Of a stretch of DNA of 64,000 nt, positions 25,385 to 32,849 are shown piece by piece. The notes under the pieces are model-generated. The model was not told the origin of the DNA and made no database searches. It was given only the letters and a program-made list of their open reading frames with translations. The position numbers and the translations under genes were made by a program. The stretch covers positions 1,931,501 through 1,995,500 of the forward strand of contig CP054675.1 in the NCBI GenBank assembly GCA_013348845.1. Reading direction: 5' to 3'. The stretch is from Candidatus Tepidiaquacella proteinivora. Lineage in GTDB: Bacteria; Bacteroidota; Ignavibacteria; Tepidaquicellales; Tepidaquicellaceae. Each line of letters begins with the position of its first letter. The stretch's first letter is position 1.

Positions 25385-25402
25385 TGTATAAAAAATTATA
25401 CA
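25385..25402. promoter_or_regulatory. Palindromic site before the hydrogenase operon, TGTATA-N6-TATACA
   Basis: A perfect copy of the 18-base palindrome found before the sigma-54 promoter lies 14 bases after a terminator and 160 bases before the first operon gene. The following 106 bases contain no GG dinucleotide, so no sigma-54 -24 element exists there. A different mode of action, or another sigma factor, must apply. Confidence 0.68.
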
Positions 25403-25463
25403 ATATTTGAGATGTATTATTTTTCAATTTTAATACTTGATTTTTAAATAAAATTCAGTAATT

Positions 25464-25492
25464 TTGAAATAAATTACTTAGTATTTTAATGA
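25464..25492 (+). promoter_or_regulatory. Possible sigma70-like promoter of the hydrogenase operon
   Basis: TTGAAA (25464-25469), 17 bases and TAATGA (25487-25492) form a weak promoter-like pair 70 bases before the ATG at 25562. AT-rich DNA makes such matches common. Confidence 0.3.
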
Positions 25493-25561
25493 TGAATATA
25501 TAAAGTTGTGATTACCCTATCTAACCACATCGAGACTTCTGAAACCAGCAGTATAAAAGAC

Positions 25562-26182
25562 ATGAAAGAGAAAAAAGTTTCAAAGACTTTAATATTAGGA
25601 ATGGGGAATACTATATTGAGTGATGATGCGATTGGTATTTTAGTAAAACGGTTACTTGAAATATGTTTGAAAAATGTTGAGCATTTAAACTTTGAAGAAA
25701 CATCCTGGGGGGGATTTAGAATTATAGATTTAATTAAAGGTTACGATTATGTCATTGTTGTTGATGCAATGAAAACCGGAAATTGCAAACCCGGTACTAT
25801 TAAACATTTAAAGGTAAATGATTTTCTTCCAACTCTGAGATTTAATTCCTATCATGACATTAATTTTATAACTGCTTTAAAATTGGCGGAAGCAATGGAA
25901 GAAAAAGTACCAAATGATATAGATATTTTCACAGTGGAAATAATTGATAACAGAACTATTAGTTTTAAGTTAAGTGAAGAAGTTGAACAATCTCTTTGTA
26001 ATTGTACAATGGAAATATTGAATAAATTGTTTGAAAAAGATATTATTTCTGAATCAGAAAAAAATTCTTGTGTTAGTAATCTATCCGACTTTATGAACAA
26101 TAAAGAAAATTTTATAAAAGAAAAGTTATACAGCGAAGAATATAATATTATTATAAAATCAAAACAATTTGAAACAAAATAA
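25562..26182 (+). CDS. Hydrogenase maturation protease (HycI/HoxM type)
   Basis: From the ATG at 25562 the protein has 206 residues. It shows the family start LILGMGNTILSDDAIGILV, with Glu/Asp nickel-binding residues (SDDAIG), and VIVVDAM in the second strand. Such proteases cleave the C-terminal tail of [NiFe]-hydrogenase large subunits after nickel insertion. A GTG at 25508 in frame would add 18 residues not expected in the family, so the ATG is preferred. It opens the hydrogenase operon, while its substrate, MvhA with a cleavable tail, is the last gene. About 50 extra residues at the C-terminus are unlike the usual 150-residue proteases. The 250 bases before it hold a terminator, a palindrome and a weak promoter. 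Confidence 0.88.
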   Translation: MKEKKVSKTLILGMGNTILSDDAIGILVKRLLEICLKNVEHLNFEETSWGGFRIIDLIKGYDYVIVVDAMKTGNCKPGTIKHLKVNDFLPTLRFNSYHDINFITALKLAEAMEEKVPNDIDIFTVEIIDNRTISFKLSEEVEQSLCNCTMEILNKLFEKDIISESEKNSCVSNLSDFMNNKENFIKEKLYSEEYNIIIKSKQFETK

Positions 26183-26191
26183 CCTCATAAA

Positions 26192-26884
26192 ATGAAGATA
26201 GAAGACATTAAAATACCGGGTAAGTTATCTAAAAGAGAAGAGGATTTAAAAAACTCTTTCTTCAGACAACTTGAGGCTGTTCCTAACAGTGAGAAAATTA
26301 AATCGTGTATTCAATGCGGTACTTGTACCGGTTCATGTCCTGTTTCTTATGCGATGGATATTTCCCCCCGTGAATTGATTGCACTTTTCCGTGCCGGTGA
26401 TATAGAAACAATTTTACACAGCAAAACTATCTGGGTATGTGCTTCTTGTTACGCTTGTCAGACTCGTTGTCCGGCATTAATTAAGGTAACGGATGTGATT
26501 TATGCGTTGAAGCGTCTTGCAATGGAAAAGAAAATTTATCCCCCTAAATTTCCTGTATATTCTCTCTCTCAATCTTTTGTTAAAATAATGAATCAATACG
26601 GCAGATTACATGAACCCAAGTTGATGATTTATTTTTTGTTGAAGATTAATCCTTTTAAATTATTTAGTTTAATCCCATTGAGTTTAAGAATGGCTAAGAG
26701 AAAGAGAATTGCTTATATACCTTCTAAAATAAAGGACCTTGAGGGCTTTCAAAGAATTATTGCGAAAGCAGAACAACTTGATATGCCAAGTATTGCTGAA
26801 CAAAAGCAATATATGACAGACACCGTTGGTTACGGTGCTGTTGATAAAGAAATTATTTTGGAAACAACAAAACATAAAGAATAA
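26192..26884 (+). CDS. hdrC: Heterodisulfide reductase subunit C-like iron-sulfur protein
   Basis: The 230-residue protein has two [4Fe-4S] motifs of the HdrC type: CIQCGTCTGSCP (C39, C42, C45, C49) and CASCYACQTRCP (C83, C86, C89, C93). In HdrABC complexes HdrC carries electrons from the FAD of HdrA to the catalytic subunit HdrB. It lies nine bases after the protease and its stop overlaps the start of hdrB by one base (TAATG). It is slightly longer than the methanogen HdrC because of a C-terminal basic helical region. The organism has no sign of methanogenesis here, so the terminal acceptor is unknown. Confidence 0.92.
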   Translation: MKIEDIKIPGKLSKREEDLKNSFFRQLEAVPNSEKIKSCIQCGTCTGSCPVSYAMDISPRELIALFRAGDIETILHSKTIWVCASCYACQTRCPALIKVTDVIYALKRLAMEKKIYPPKFPVYSLSQSFVKIMNQYGRLHEPKLMIYFLLKINPFKLFSLIPLSLRMAKRKRIAYIPSKIKDLEGFQRIIAKAEQLDMPSIAEQKQYMTDTVGYGAVDKEIILETTKHKE

Positions 26885-27747
26885 TGGATTACACATATTA
26901 CCCTGGATGCAGTCTTGAATCTGCACATAAAAGTTACGGCGATTCTGTTAAGAGAGTTTTTAGCCATTTAGGTTGTAATTTAATTGAGCTTGAAGATTGG
27001 AATTGTTGCGGAGCTACTATGTATATGTCAGTAAAGGAAACAGTAGGGTTTGCAATTTCTGCAAGAAATCTTGCTCTGGCTGAAAAACACAACCGCGATG
27101 TAGTGGCACCTTGTAGTGCATGTTTTACAGTACTTTCAAAAACAAATCGCTATTTAAAAGAGTTACCGGATTTACACCAGAAAATAAACGAATGCCTTGC
27201 TGAGTCAGGATTAAGTTATAATTTGTCGGTTAAAATCAGGCATCCACTTGATGTTCTTATTAATGATATAGGCATTGATAAAATTAAAGAAAAAGCTGTT
27301 TACAGCCTTAAAGGGTTAAAAATAGCAAATTATTACGGTTGTCAGATTGTAAGACCTGAGCGGGGATTTGATGATAGAGAAGAACCTATGACTATGGATA
27401 ATTTATTCGCTGCTCTTGGTGCTGAAAATGTATATTATCCAATGAAAGTGAAATGTTGTGGTGGAATGCTAATGACAACATACGAAGATGTTGCCTTAAA
27501 ATTATCAAAAGGAATAATCGAAACCGCGGTTGAAAATGGTGCGAATTGTATAGTTACTACCTGTCCGTTATGCCAGATGAATGTTGAAGCTTATCAGGAT
27601 GTTATAAATAAAACTTACAATACAAATTTCAATATACCGGTATTATTCTTTACCCAGGTTCTCGGTTTAGCTTTTGGTTATAATGATAAAGAACTTGGTA
27701 TTGATACTCTCCTTACAGAAGGAGTAAAAGTAACAGAAAAATTATAA
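26884..27747 (+). CDS. hdrB: Heterodisulfide reductase subunit B-like protein with two complete CCG domains
   Basis: The 287-residue protein has two full cysteine-rich CCG motifs: C9, C41-C42, C77, C80 (CX31CCX34CXXC) and C153, C191-C192, C227, C230 (CX37CCX34CXXC). In true HdrB each holds a non-cubane [4Fe-4S] cluster that reduces a disulfide. Both motifs are complete, so catalytic disulfide reduction is possible, although the substrate is not CoM-S-S-CoB in a bacterium of this kind. It is translationally coupled to hdrC and is followed after 21 bases by the N-terminal half of HdrA. Confidence 0.93.
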   Translation: MDYTYYPGCSLESAHKSYGDSVKRVFSHLGCNLIELEDWNCCGATMYMSVKETVGFAISARNLALAEKHNRDVVAPCSACFTVLSKTNRYLKELPDLHQKINECLAESGLSYNLSVKIRHPLDVLINDIGIDKIKEKAVYSLKGLKIANYYGCQIVRPERGFDDREEPMTMDNLFAALGAENVYYPMKVKCCGGMLMTTYEDVALKLSKGIIETAVENGANCIVTTCPLCQMNVEAYQDVINKTYNTNFNIPVLFFTQVLGLAFGYNDKELGIDTLLTEGVKVTEKL

Positions 27748-27768
27748 ATTTTAATAAAATAATAACAC

Positions 27769-28626
27769 ATGGCTCAAGAAGAAAAAAACAATGGAGAAGT
27801 AAGAATTGGCTTTTTTATTTGCCACTGCGGCGTAAATATCTCATCAACCGTAAATGTTGCTGAAGTTAGGGATTACATCGCTACATTACCTAATGTTGTT
27901 ATATCGCAGGATTATAAATTTATGTGTTCAGATCCAGGTCAGGATATGATAAAAAATGCTATTAAAACACATAAACTTAACAGGGTTGTAGTAGCTGCCT
28001 GCTCACCTTTAATGCACGAATTAACATTTAGAAATGCCTGCGAGAAAGCTGGTCTGAATAGATATTTATTCCAAATGGCTAACATAAGAGAGCATGTTTC
28101 ATGGGTGCATGATGACAGAGTTAAAGCCACAACTAAAGCAAAAGCACATGCAAGAGCAGCAGTTAGTCGGGTTGCATATCAGACACCACTTGAGATTACC
28201 AAATCCAAAATAAATCCTGATACATTAATTATCGGTGGTGGAATAGCAGGTATTCAAGCCGCATTAGAAATTGCTGATTCTGGCAATAATGTAATTCTTG
28301 TTGAAAAAGAACCTTCCATAGGTGGAAAAATGGCTCTCTTTGATAAAACTTTTCCAACTCTTGATTGTTCTGCGTGTATATTAACTCCTAAGATGGTCTC
28401 TGTAGGACATAGAGAAAATATAAAACTCTATAGTTGGGCTGAAGTTGTTTCTGTATCAGGATATCTTGGTAACTTTAAAGTAAAGATAAAAAAACACGCA
28501 AGGTATGTAGATACTGATAAATGTACTGGCTGTGGTCAATGCTGGAGTCATTGTCCTGCAACTAAATTCCCGACGAGGAGACAAATAATTATTGGTAAAG
28601 ATACTTTAGTAAATGAGAAAAGATAA
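27769..28626 (+). CDS. hdrA: N-terminal half of HdrA (split heterodisulfide reductase flavoprotein)
   Basis: This 285-residue protein covers only the first part of HdrA, which usually has about 650 residues. Residues 13-115 are the HdrA N-terminal domain with Cys 18/20, C53 (MCSDPGQ) and C78 (AACSPLMHE). The FAD-binding GGGIAG is at 156-161, and the HdrA-specific DCSACILTPKMV is at 199-210. The first inserted ferredoxin cluster is C252, C255, C258, C262. The chain then ends after 23 residues. The remainder, starting at the next conserved block, is found in the gene at 35125. The stop is followed at once by an unrelated gene, so this is a true end and not a frameshift. A complete FAD site requires both halves to assemble. 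Confidence 0.93.
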   Translation: MAQEEKNNGEVRIGFFICHCGVNISSTVNVAEVRDYIATLPNVVISQDYKFMCSDPGQDMIKNAIKTHKLNRVVVAACSPLMHELTFRNACEKAGLNRYLFQMANIREHVSWVHDDRVKATTKAKAHARAAVSRVAYQTPLEITKSKINPDTLIIGGGIAGIQAALEIADSGNNVILVEKEPSIGGKMALFDKTFPTLDCSACILTPKMVSVGHRENIKLYSWAEVVSVSGYLGNFKVKIKKHARYVDTDKCTGCGQCWSHCPATKFPTRRQIIIGKDTLVNEKR

Positions 28627-28627
28627 T

Positions 28628-28999
28628 ATGCTTTTAAAAGAAATTAAAGAAATATTAAATTGTCAAAATTATACTGACACAAGTTATTTAGAGAAAGAGA
28701 TTAATTATTGTTATGCAACTGATATGATGAGTGATGTTTTAAAATCATGTAAAACTGGTTCTTTGTTAATTACCGGTTTAGTTAATCAACAGGTGATTCA
28801 GGTAGCGGAAATAATGGACTTAAGCGGAATTATCTTCGTATCAGGAAAAAAACCAACCGATGAGATGATTAAGAGTGTAGATAAAAAGAATTTACCTCTG
28901 TTAACTACAGACTTGCATATGTTCGAAGCTTGTGGAATACTTTATTCTAAAGGTTTAAAACAACAAGTCTCTCAGAGCAAAGTTGAAGATGGAAGATGA
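28628..28999 (+). CDS. DRTGG-domain protein 1
   Basis: From the ATG at 28628, two bases after the hdrA stop, the protein has 123 residues. An earlier in-frame ATG at 28613 would overlap hdrA. The chosen start matches the start of the paralogue at 30748. Residues such as ATDMMSDVLKSCKTGSLLITGLVN and GIIFVSGKKPTDEMI follow the DRTGG fold. DRTGG domains occur in phosphotransacetylases and next to [FeFe]-hydrogenase operons, where they are thought to bind nucleotide or act in signalling. The DRTGG tetrad itself is not conserved here. Its function is not established. Confidence 0.75.
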   Translation: MLLKEIKEILNCQNYTDTSYLEKEINYCYATDMMSDVLKSCKTGSLLITGLVNQQVIQVAEIMDLSGIIFVSGKKPTDEMIKSVDKKNLPLLTTDLHMFEACGILYSKGLKQQVSQSKVEDGR

Positions 29000-29420
29000 A
29001 GTACTATATAGCCAAACATTCAAAATTATTGGTAGAGATTTTGCTAACGCTGGTGCTGTTTCAGTTTCAATTAAAAGATTTTTAAAAGAGATACAAATTA
29101 AACCAGAAATTATTTATAGAGTTTCTATATGTTGTTACGAAGCAGAAATGAACGTAGTTATGTATGCAATGATTGGTACACTTGATTTTACAATTACCCA
29201 AGATCAAATTATTATAATTGTGGAAGACGAAGGACCCGGAATAGAAGATATTGAAAAAGCAATGCAGGAAGGATATTCAACTGCTACTCCTGCAATGAGA
29301 GAAATGGGATTTGGAGCAGGTTTAGGTTTACCAAATATTAAGAAGAATGCTGATGAATTCAATATACAGTCTGAAGTTGCTAAAGGAACAAAATTGACAA
29401 TTAAAATTAATTATAATTGA
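28989..29420 (+). CDS. GHKL-type ATP-binding protein 1 (anti-sigma/RsbW-like)
   Basis: From the ATG at 28989 the protein has 143 residues. A TTG six bases earlier is also possible. It is a stand-alone HATPase domain: N-box region CCYEAEMNVVMYA, G1 VEDEGPGIEDIE and G2 FGAGLGLPNIKKNAD. It resembles RsbW/SpoIIAB-like serine kinases and the ATPases that accompany clostridial [FeFe]-hydrogenase operons. It lacks HisKA and a sensor region, so it probably phosphorylates or binds a partner. It overlaps DRTGG protein 1 by 11 bases and the next gene by the TTGA junction, indicating tight coupling of the three. Confidence 0.8.
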   Translation: MEDEVLYSQTFKIIGRDFANAGAVSVSIKRFLKEIQIKPEIIYRVSICCYEAEMNVVMYAMIGTLDFTITQDQIIIIVEDEGPGIEDIEKAMQEGYSTATPAMREMGFGAGLGLPNIKKNADEFNIQSEVAKGTKLTIKINYN

Positions 29421-30730
29421 CACAAATTAAACAGGACATAAAGAGTTACAGAATTTGTTTTGACCCGCAGAAATGCGTTGGTGATATGAATTGTATGCGG
29501 GTTTGTCCTGTCGGAGCGATTAGAATCAGAGAAGGAAAAGCAAAATACTTAGAAGATAAGTGTATTGAATGTGGGGAATGTGTTAAAGTATGTACCTATA
29601 ATGCTATTTATCCTTTAACAAATACACTAGGTGATTTTCAAAAATATAAATATACAGTTGCCTTACCTTCTTTAGCTCTATATAGCCAATTTGATAGGAA
29701 TATAAAACCAAGAACCATACTAAATTCTTTAACAAAAATTGGTTTTAATGAAGCTTATGATATTTCGCATGCGGCAATTTCTGTGGTAAAAGCAACTAAA
29801 AAATATATACTTGCACATAAAGAAAATAAACCACTTATTTCGCCTTTTTGCCCGACTTGTGTAAAAATTATTCAGATGAAATATATGGAGATGACATCAA
29901 GATTAATCCCGGTCATTTCTCCTATAGAACTTGCAGCAAAAGCAATAAGAGAAGAAGTTTCCAAAAGGATGAAATTAGATAAAAATGATATTGGTATTTT
30001 TTATATTACCCCCTGTTCATCAAAACTACTCCTTATATCAGAAGAAGATAAGCATTATACAGATGTTAACGGCGCAATTCCATTTAATGAAATTTATAAC
30101 TCATTGTACACAGCAATCTATCAGTTAAGAAAAAGCTCCGTACCGGAAATTGAGCATTATGATATTAGTGGTTTTGGTTTGAATTTCATTCGGACTGGCG
30201 GAATTTCTCAAATGATGGGTATTGATAATAGCATTTCTGTTTCAGGAATAAATAATGTCTTATATATACTTGATGAAATTGAAAAAGGTAAAATGCATAA
30301 TGTAGATTTTGTTGAATTAAATGCTTGTCAGGAAGGTTGCCTTGGCGGTCCAATGACTGTCGAAAATGTATATATTGCCAGAAGTAATCTTCTAAATCTG
30401 ATAAATTATTTTGGAGAGACTAAATTACCAATTGGAAAAAAGGATGAATATGAATCTTACAATCTTCAGCAAGATAATTTATTTCATCCCCATGAACACA
30501 ATAATAAAAAGATTGATATTAAAATTGCTTTAAGTAAAATGGCAGAACGGAGAAAGATTTTAGCATCTTTACCTAAAATTAATTGTGGAGCGTGTGGTTC
30601 TCCAAATTGTGAAGTGTTTGCAGATGATGTTGTTAATGGTGAAACTGAATTGTTTGATTGTGTTATACTTAGGAATTTGAAGTTAAAAAAAATGTTAGAA
30701 GATGCAGAATTTGGTATGTCAGGAGAATAA
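29417..30730 (+). CDS. [FeFe]-hydrogenase-like protein, probably a sensor
   Basis: The 437-residue protein has two N-terminal [4Fe-4S] motifs (Cys 20-30 and 49-59). An H-cluster-like domain follows: SPFCPTC (C145), ITPCSSK (C200) and NACQEGCLGGP (C304, C308). A C-terminal FeS domain CGACGSPNC (C390, C393, C398 and C415) ends the chain. The four cubane-binding cysteines of the H-cluster are kept. The proton-transfer Cys just before C145 is Phe, and the Met of both MPC and EXMAC is replaced by Thr and Asn. This fits the non-catalytic, presumably H2-sensing, group of [FeFe] proteins. TTG is the start, overlapping the stop of the gene before. The maturases HydE, HydF and HydG are not in the window. 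Whether an active H-cluster is built is uncertain. Confidence 0.86.
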   Translation: MTQIKQDIKSYRICFDPQKCVGDMNCMRVCPVGAIRIREGKAKYLEDKCIECGECVKVCTYNAIYPLTNTLGDFQKYKYTVALPSLALYSQFDRNIKPRTILNSLTKIGFNEAYDISHAAISVVKATKKYILAHKENKPLISPFCPTCVKIIQMKYMEMTSRLIPVISPIELAAKAIREEVSKRMKLDKNDIGIFYITPCSSKLLLISEEDKHYTDVNGAIPFNEIYNSLYTAIYQLRKSSVPEIEHYDISGFGLNFIRTGGISQMMGIDNSISVSGINNVLYILDEIEKGKMHNVDFVELNACQEGCLGGPMTVENVYIARSNLLNLINYFGETKLPIGKKDEYESYNLQQDNLFHPHEHNNKKIDIKIALSKMAERRKILASLPKINCGACGSPNCEVFADDVVNGETELFDCVILRNLKLKKMLEDAEFGMSGE

Positions 30731-30747
30731 ACAGTAAATTATAGATT

Positions 30748-31095
30748 ATGAATTTAACAGAGATAATAAATAAATGTGAATTAAAACTTGTTTCAGGAAA
30801 CAAGGCAGAACTTGATTCAAAAGGATCTATTTCTGGTGCTTATACAGGAGATTTGTTAAGTGATGTAATTGCTAATGCAAAAAAAGACAACATTTGGATT
30901 ACAATTCAGACACATTTGAATATTATTGCAGTAGCAACCTTAAAAGAACTTTCAGCAATTATAATAGCAATGAATAAATCAATACCTGATGAAGTGAAAA
31001 ATAAAGCAGAAGAGGAGAATGTAGTTTTATTGAGTTCAGATAAGACTTCCTATGAAATTTCTGGTAAATTGTACGAATTAGGAATTGGAAAATAA
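30748..31095 (+). CDS. DRTGG-domain protein 2
   Basis: The 115-residue protein is a paralogue of the one at 28628. Shared features include GAYTGDLLSDVIANAKKDNIWITIQ, IIIAMNKSIPDEV and the closing VVLLSSDKTSYEISGKLYELG. It contains the usual C-terminal pattern of DRTGG domains, with SDVI taking the place of the DRTGG core. Small stand-alone DRTGG proteins commonly flank Fe-hydrogenase-like genes. The domain probably binds a ligand, perhaps a nucleotide. It starts 17 bases after the H-cluster-like gene and stops 13 bases before the PHP gene. Confidence 0.76.
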   Translation: MNLTEIINKCELKLVSGNKAELDSKGSISGAYTGDLLSDVIANAKKDNIWITIQTHLNIIAVATLKELSAIIIAMNKSIPDEVKNKAEEENVVLLSSDKTSYEISGKLYELGIGK

Positions 31096-31108
31096 ATGAA
31101 GACAAGAA

Positions 31109-31825
31109 ATGATTTTAATAAAAGCGGATGTACATTTACATACTTGTTTATCTCCTTGTGCAGAGATAACACAGTCACCAAAACGAGTTGTACAAAAAGC
31201 ATTCGAAAAAGGATATAATATGATTTTTATTACAGACCATAATACAACAGCAAATAGTATCTATGCAATAAAAGCAGCCAGAGAATATCCTTCGTTGAGT
31301 GTTTATCCGGGTATGGAAATAACCAGCAGGGAAGAAATTCACGTACTCTCCCTGTTTGAAAATTTTACAAAAGCAGAACAACTTCAAACAGAATTAAATA
31401 ACTATTTACCGGATGTATATTTTGAAAAGGAAAAGGAACAACAAATTATTGCTAATGAACTTGATGAAGTTGAAGGATTTTATGAAAAATCTTTATTCAG
31501 TGCAGTAGATTTAACAATTGAAGAAATTCTGGATTTGATACATAAATATAAAGGTGTTGCAATCGCTGCTCATATTGATAGACAAAGTTTTTCTGTTTTA
31601 AGTCAGTTAGGTTCAATACCGGAAAATCTTAAGTTTGATGCTTTGGAAGTTTCTCCCAACACGGATCTAGAAAAAGCAAAAGACATATATAAAGAATATT
31701 CAACCAAATATAAATTTATTTCAGGCTCAGATGCTCATTCTCTGGAACAGATGGGAAAGGTATACACGGAATTTTACAGCGAAAGTAATACATATTCTGA
31801 TTTTATAAAATTTTTAAATGGATGA
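31109..31825 (+). CDS. PHP-domain protein (predicted metal-dependent phosphoesterase)
   Basis: The 238-residue protein carries PHP motifs: DVHLHTCLSPC at the N-terminus, then FITDHNTTANS, YPGMEITSREEIHVL, GVAIAAHIDR and the closing SGSDAHSLEQMG. These supply the His and Asp residues of the trinuclear metal site, all present. The enzyme probably hydrolyses a phosphate ester, possibly a phosphoprotein or nucleotide made in the adjacent ATPase/DRTGG system. Similar genes occur in clostridial hydrogenase operons. It overlaps the next gene by eight bases. The substrate is unknown. Confidence 0.88.
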   Translation: MILIKADVHLHTCLSPCAEITQSPKRVVQKAFEKGYNMIFITDHNTTANSIYAIKAAREYPSLSVYPGMEITSREEIHVLSLFENFTKAEQLQTELNNYLPDVYFEKEKEQQIIANELDEVEGFYEKSLFSAVDLTIEEILDLIHKYKGVAIAAHIDRQSFSVLSQLGSIPENLKFDALEVSPNTDLEKAKDIYKEYSTKYKFISGSDAHSLEQMGKVYTEFYSESNTYSDFIKFLNG

Positions 31826-32363
31826 TTTATCATTACACATACTTGATATTGCTGAAAATAGTATTAATGCAGGTGCACAAAACATAACAATTAAAATTAT
31901 TGAAGACACTAATAAAGATTTACTTATGATAGAAATAGCAGATGACGGAAAAGGAATGGAAAAAGAAGTAGTTGAAAAAGTAACTAACCCTTTCATTACA
32001 TCACGAACAACAAGAAAGGTTGGTCTCGGAATTCCTTTGTTGAAACTTGCAGCAGAAAATTGTGATGGCAATTTTGAAATTAATTCTGAAAAAGGAATAG
32101 GTACCACCGTAAAAGCTTCGTTTAAGTTATCTCACATAGATAGGCAACCACTTGGAGATATTGTAGGAACAATTTTAGCACTTCTTGCAAATGAACATAA
32201 ATTCAATTTAAAATTTTATCATCAAAAAGATGAAAATTTGTTTGAATTTGACAGTAAAGAATTTAGAACTTTGCTAAAACAGATGGATATTGATGAGAAT
32301 GGTGTAATTTCTATTGCAAATAAATATTTAAAAGAAAATTATAATAACTTTAAAACTAACTAA
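31818..32363 (+). CDS. GHKL-type ATP-binding protein 2
   Basis: The 181-residue protein is another HATPase domain without HisKA. It starts MDDLSLHILDIAENSINAGA (N box), followed by IADDGKGMEKEV (G1) and VGLGIPLLKLAAENCDG (G2), then a C-terminal region of about 70 residues. The pattern resembles the ATPase encoded just before NuoE-like subunits in [FeFe]-hydrogenase operons of Clostridia. It overlaps the PHP gene and lies one base before nuoE. The task is probably regulatory. ATP-dependent phosphorylation is plausible from the fold but unproven. Confidence 0.83.
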   Translation: MDDLSLHILDIAENSINAGAQNITIKIIEDTNKDLLMIEIADDGKGMEKEVVEKVTNPFITSRTTRKVGLGIPLLKLAAENCDGNFEINSEKGIGTTVKASFKLSHIDRQPLGDIVGTILALLANEHKFNLKFYHQKDENLFEFDSKEFRTLLKQMDIDENGVISIANKYLKENYNNFKTN

Positions 32364-32364
32364 T

Positions 32365-32832
32365 ATGTCAAACGATACATTAGAAAAAGCCAAAAAGATT
32401 GCTGCTAAATGGGGAAAGAAACCTGAAAACATCATAGAAATGATGCATGATGTTCAGAGCGAGTTTAATTATTTACCTAAGGAAATTTTGGAGATTATTT
32501 CTAAGGAAGCAAATGTACCTATTGCCCAAATTTACAGCATTGCAACTTTTTATAATGCTTTTAGTCTGAAACCAAAAGGGAAACATAAAATTTGTGTATG
32601 TATGGGAACCCCATGCCATGCACTTGGAGCACCAAAAGTAGTTAGTGCCCTTGAAAGAGAACTCAATATTAAATGTGGAGAAACAACACCTGATATGGAA
32701 TTTAGTTTAGATATTTCAGGGTGTGTTGGTACTTGCGGTTTAGCTCCTGTGGTTGTGATAAATGATGATTTATATGGTCCTGTACCAGCTACTAATGTTA
32801 AAAAGTTATTAAAAAAATATGGTAAGAAATAA
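32365..32832 (+). CDS. NuoE/HydC-like [2Fe-2S] subunit
   Basis: The 155-residue protein has a helical N-terminus and a thioredoxin-like [2Fe-2S] domain with Cys 79 and 84 (CMGTPC) and Cys 120 and 124 (CVGTC), all four ligands of the NuoE family. It partners with the NuoF-like subunit, encoded second next, in NAD(H) oxidoreduction. Such NuoE/NuoF pairs occur in complex I, in NAD-reducing hydrogenases and in bifurcating HydABC/HndABCD. The gene begins one base after the ATPase and is part of the hydrogenase operon. Confidence 0.93.
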   Translation: MSNDTLEKAKKIAAKWGKKPENIIEMMHDVQSEFNYLPKEILEIISKEANVPIAQIYSIATFYNAFSLKPKGKHKICVCMGTPCHALGAPKVVSALERELNIKCGETTPDMEFSLDISGCVGTCGLAPVVVINDDLYGPVPATNVKKLLKKYGKK

Positions 32833-32849
32833 AAATTTTAGGAGGAAAA

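Noticed and set aside
25403-25561. Sigma-54 promoter for the hydrogenase operon
   Set aside because: No GG dinucleotide occurs in the AT-rich gap up to 25508, so no -24 element can be placed.
27769-28626. Frameshifted or decayed hdrA
   Set aside because: The missing C-terminal part is not encoded in another frame downstream. Instead it is present intact in the gene at 35125, and the following gene starts two bases after the stop.
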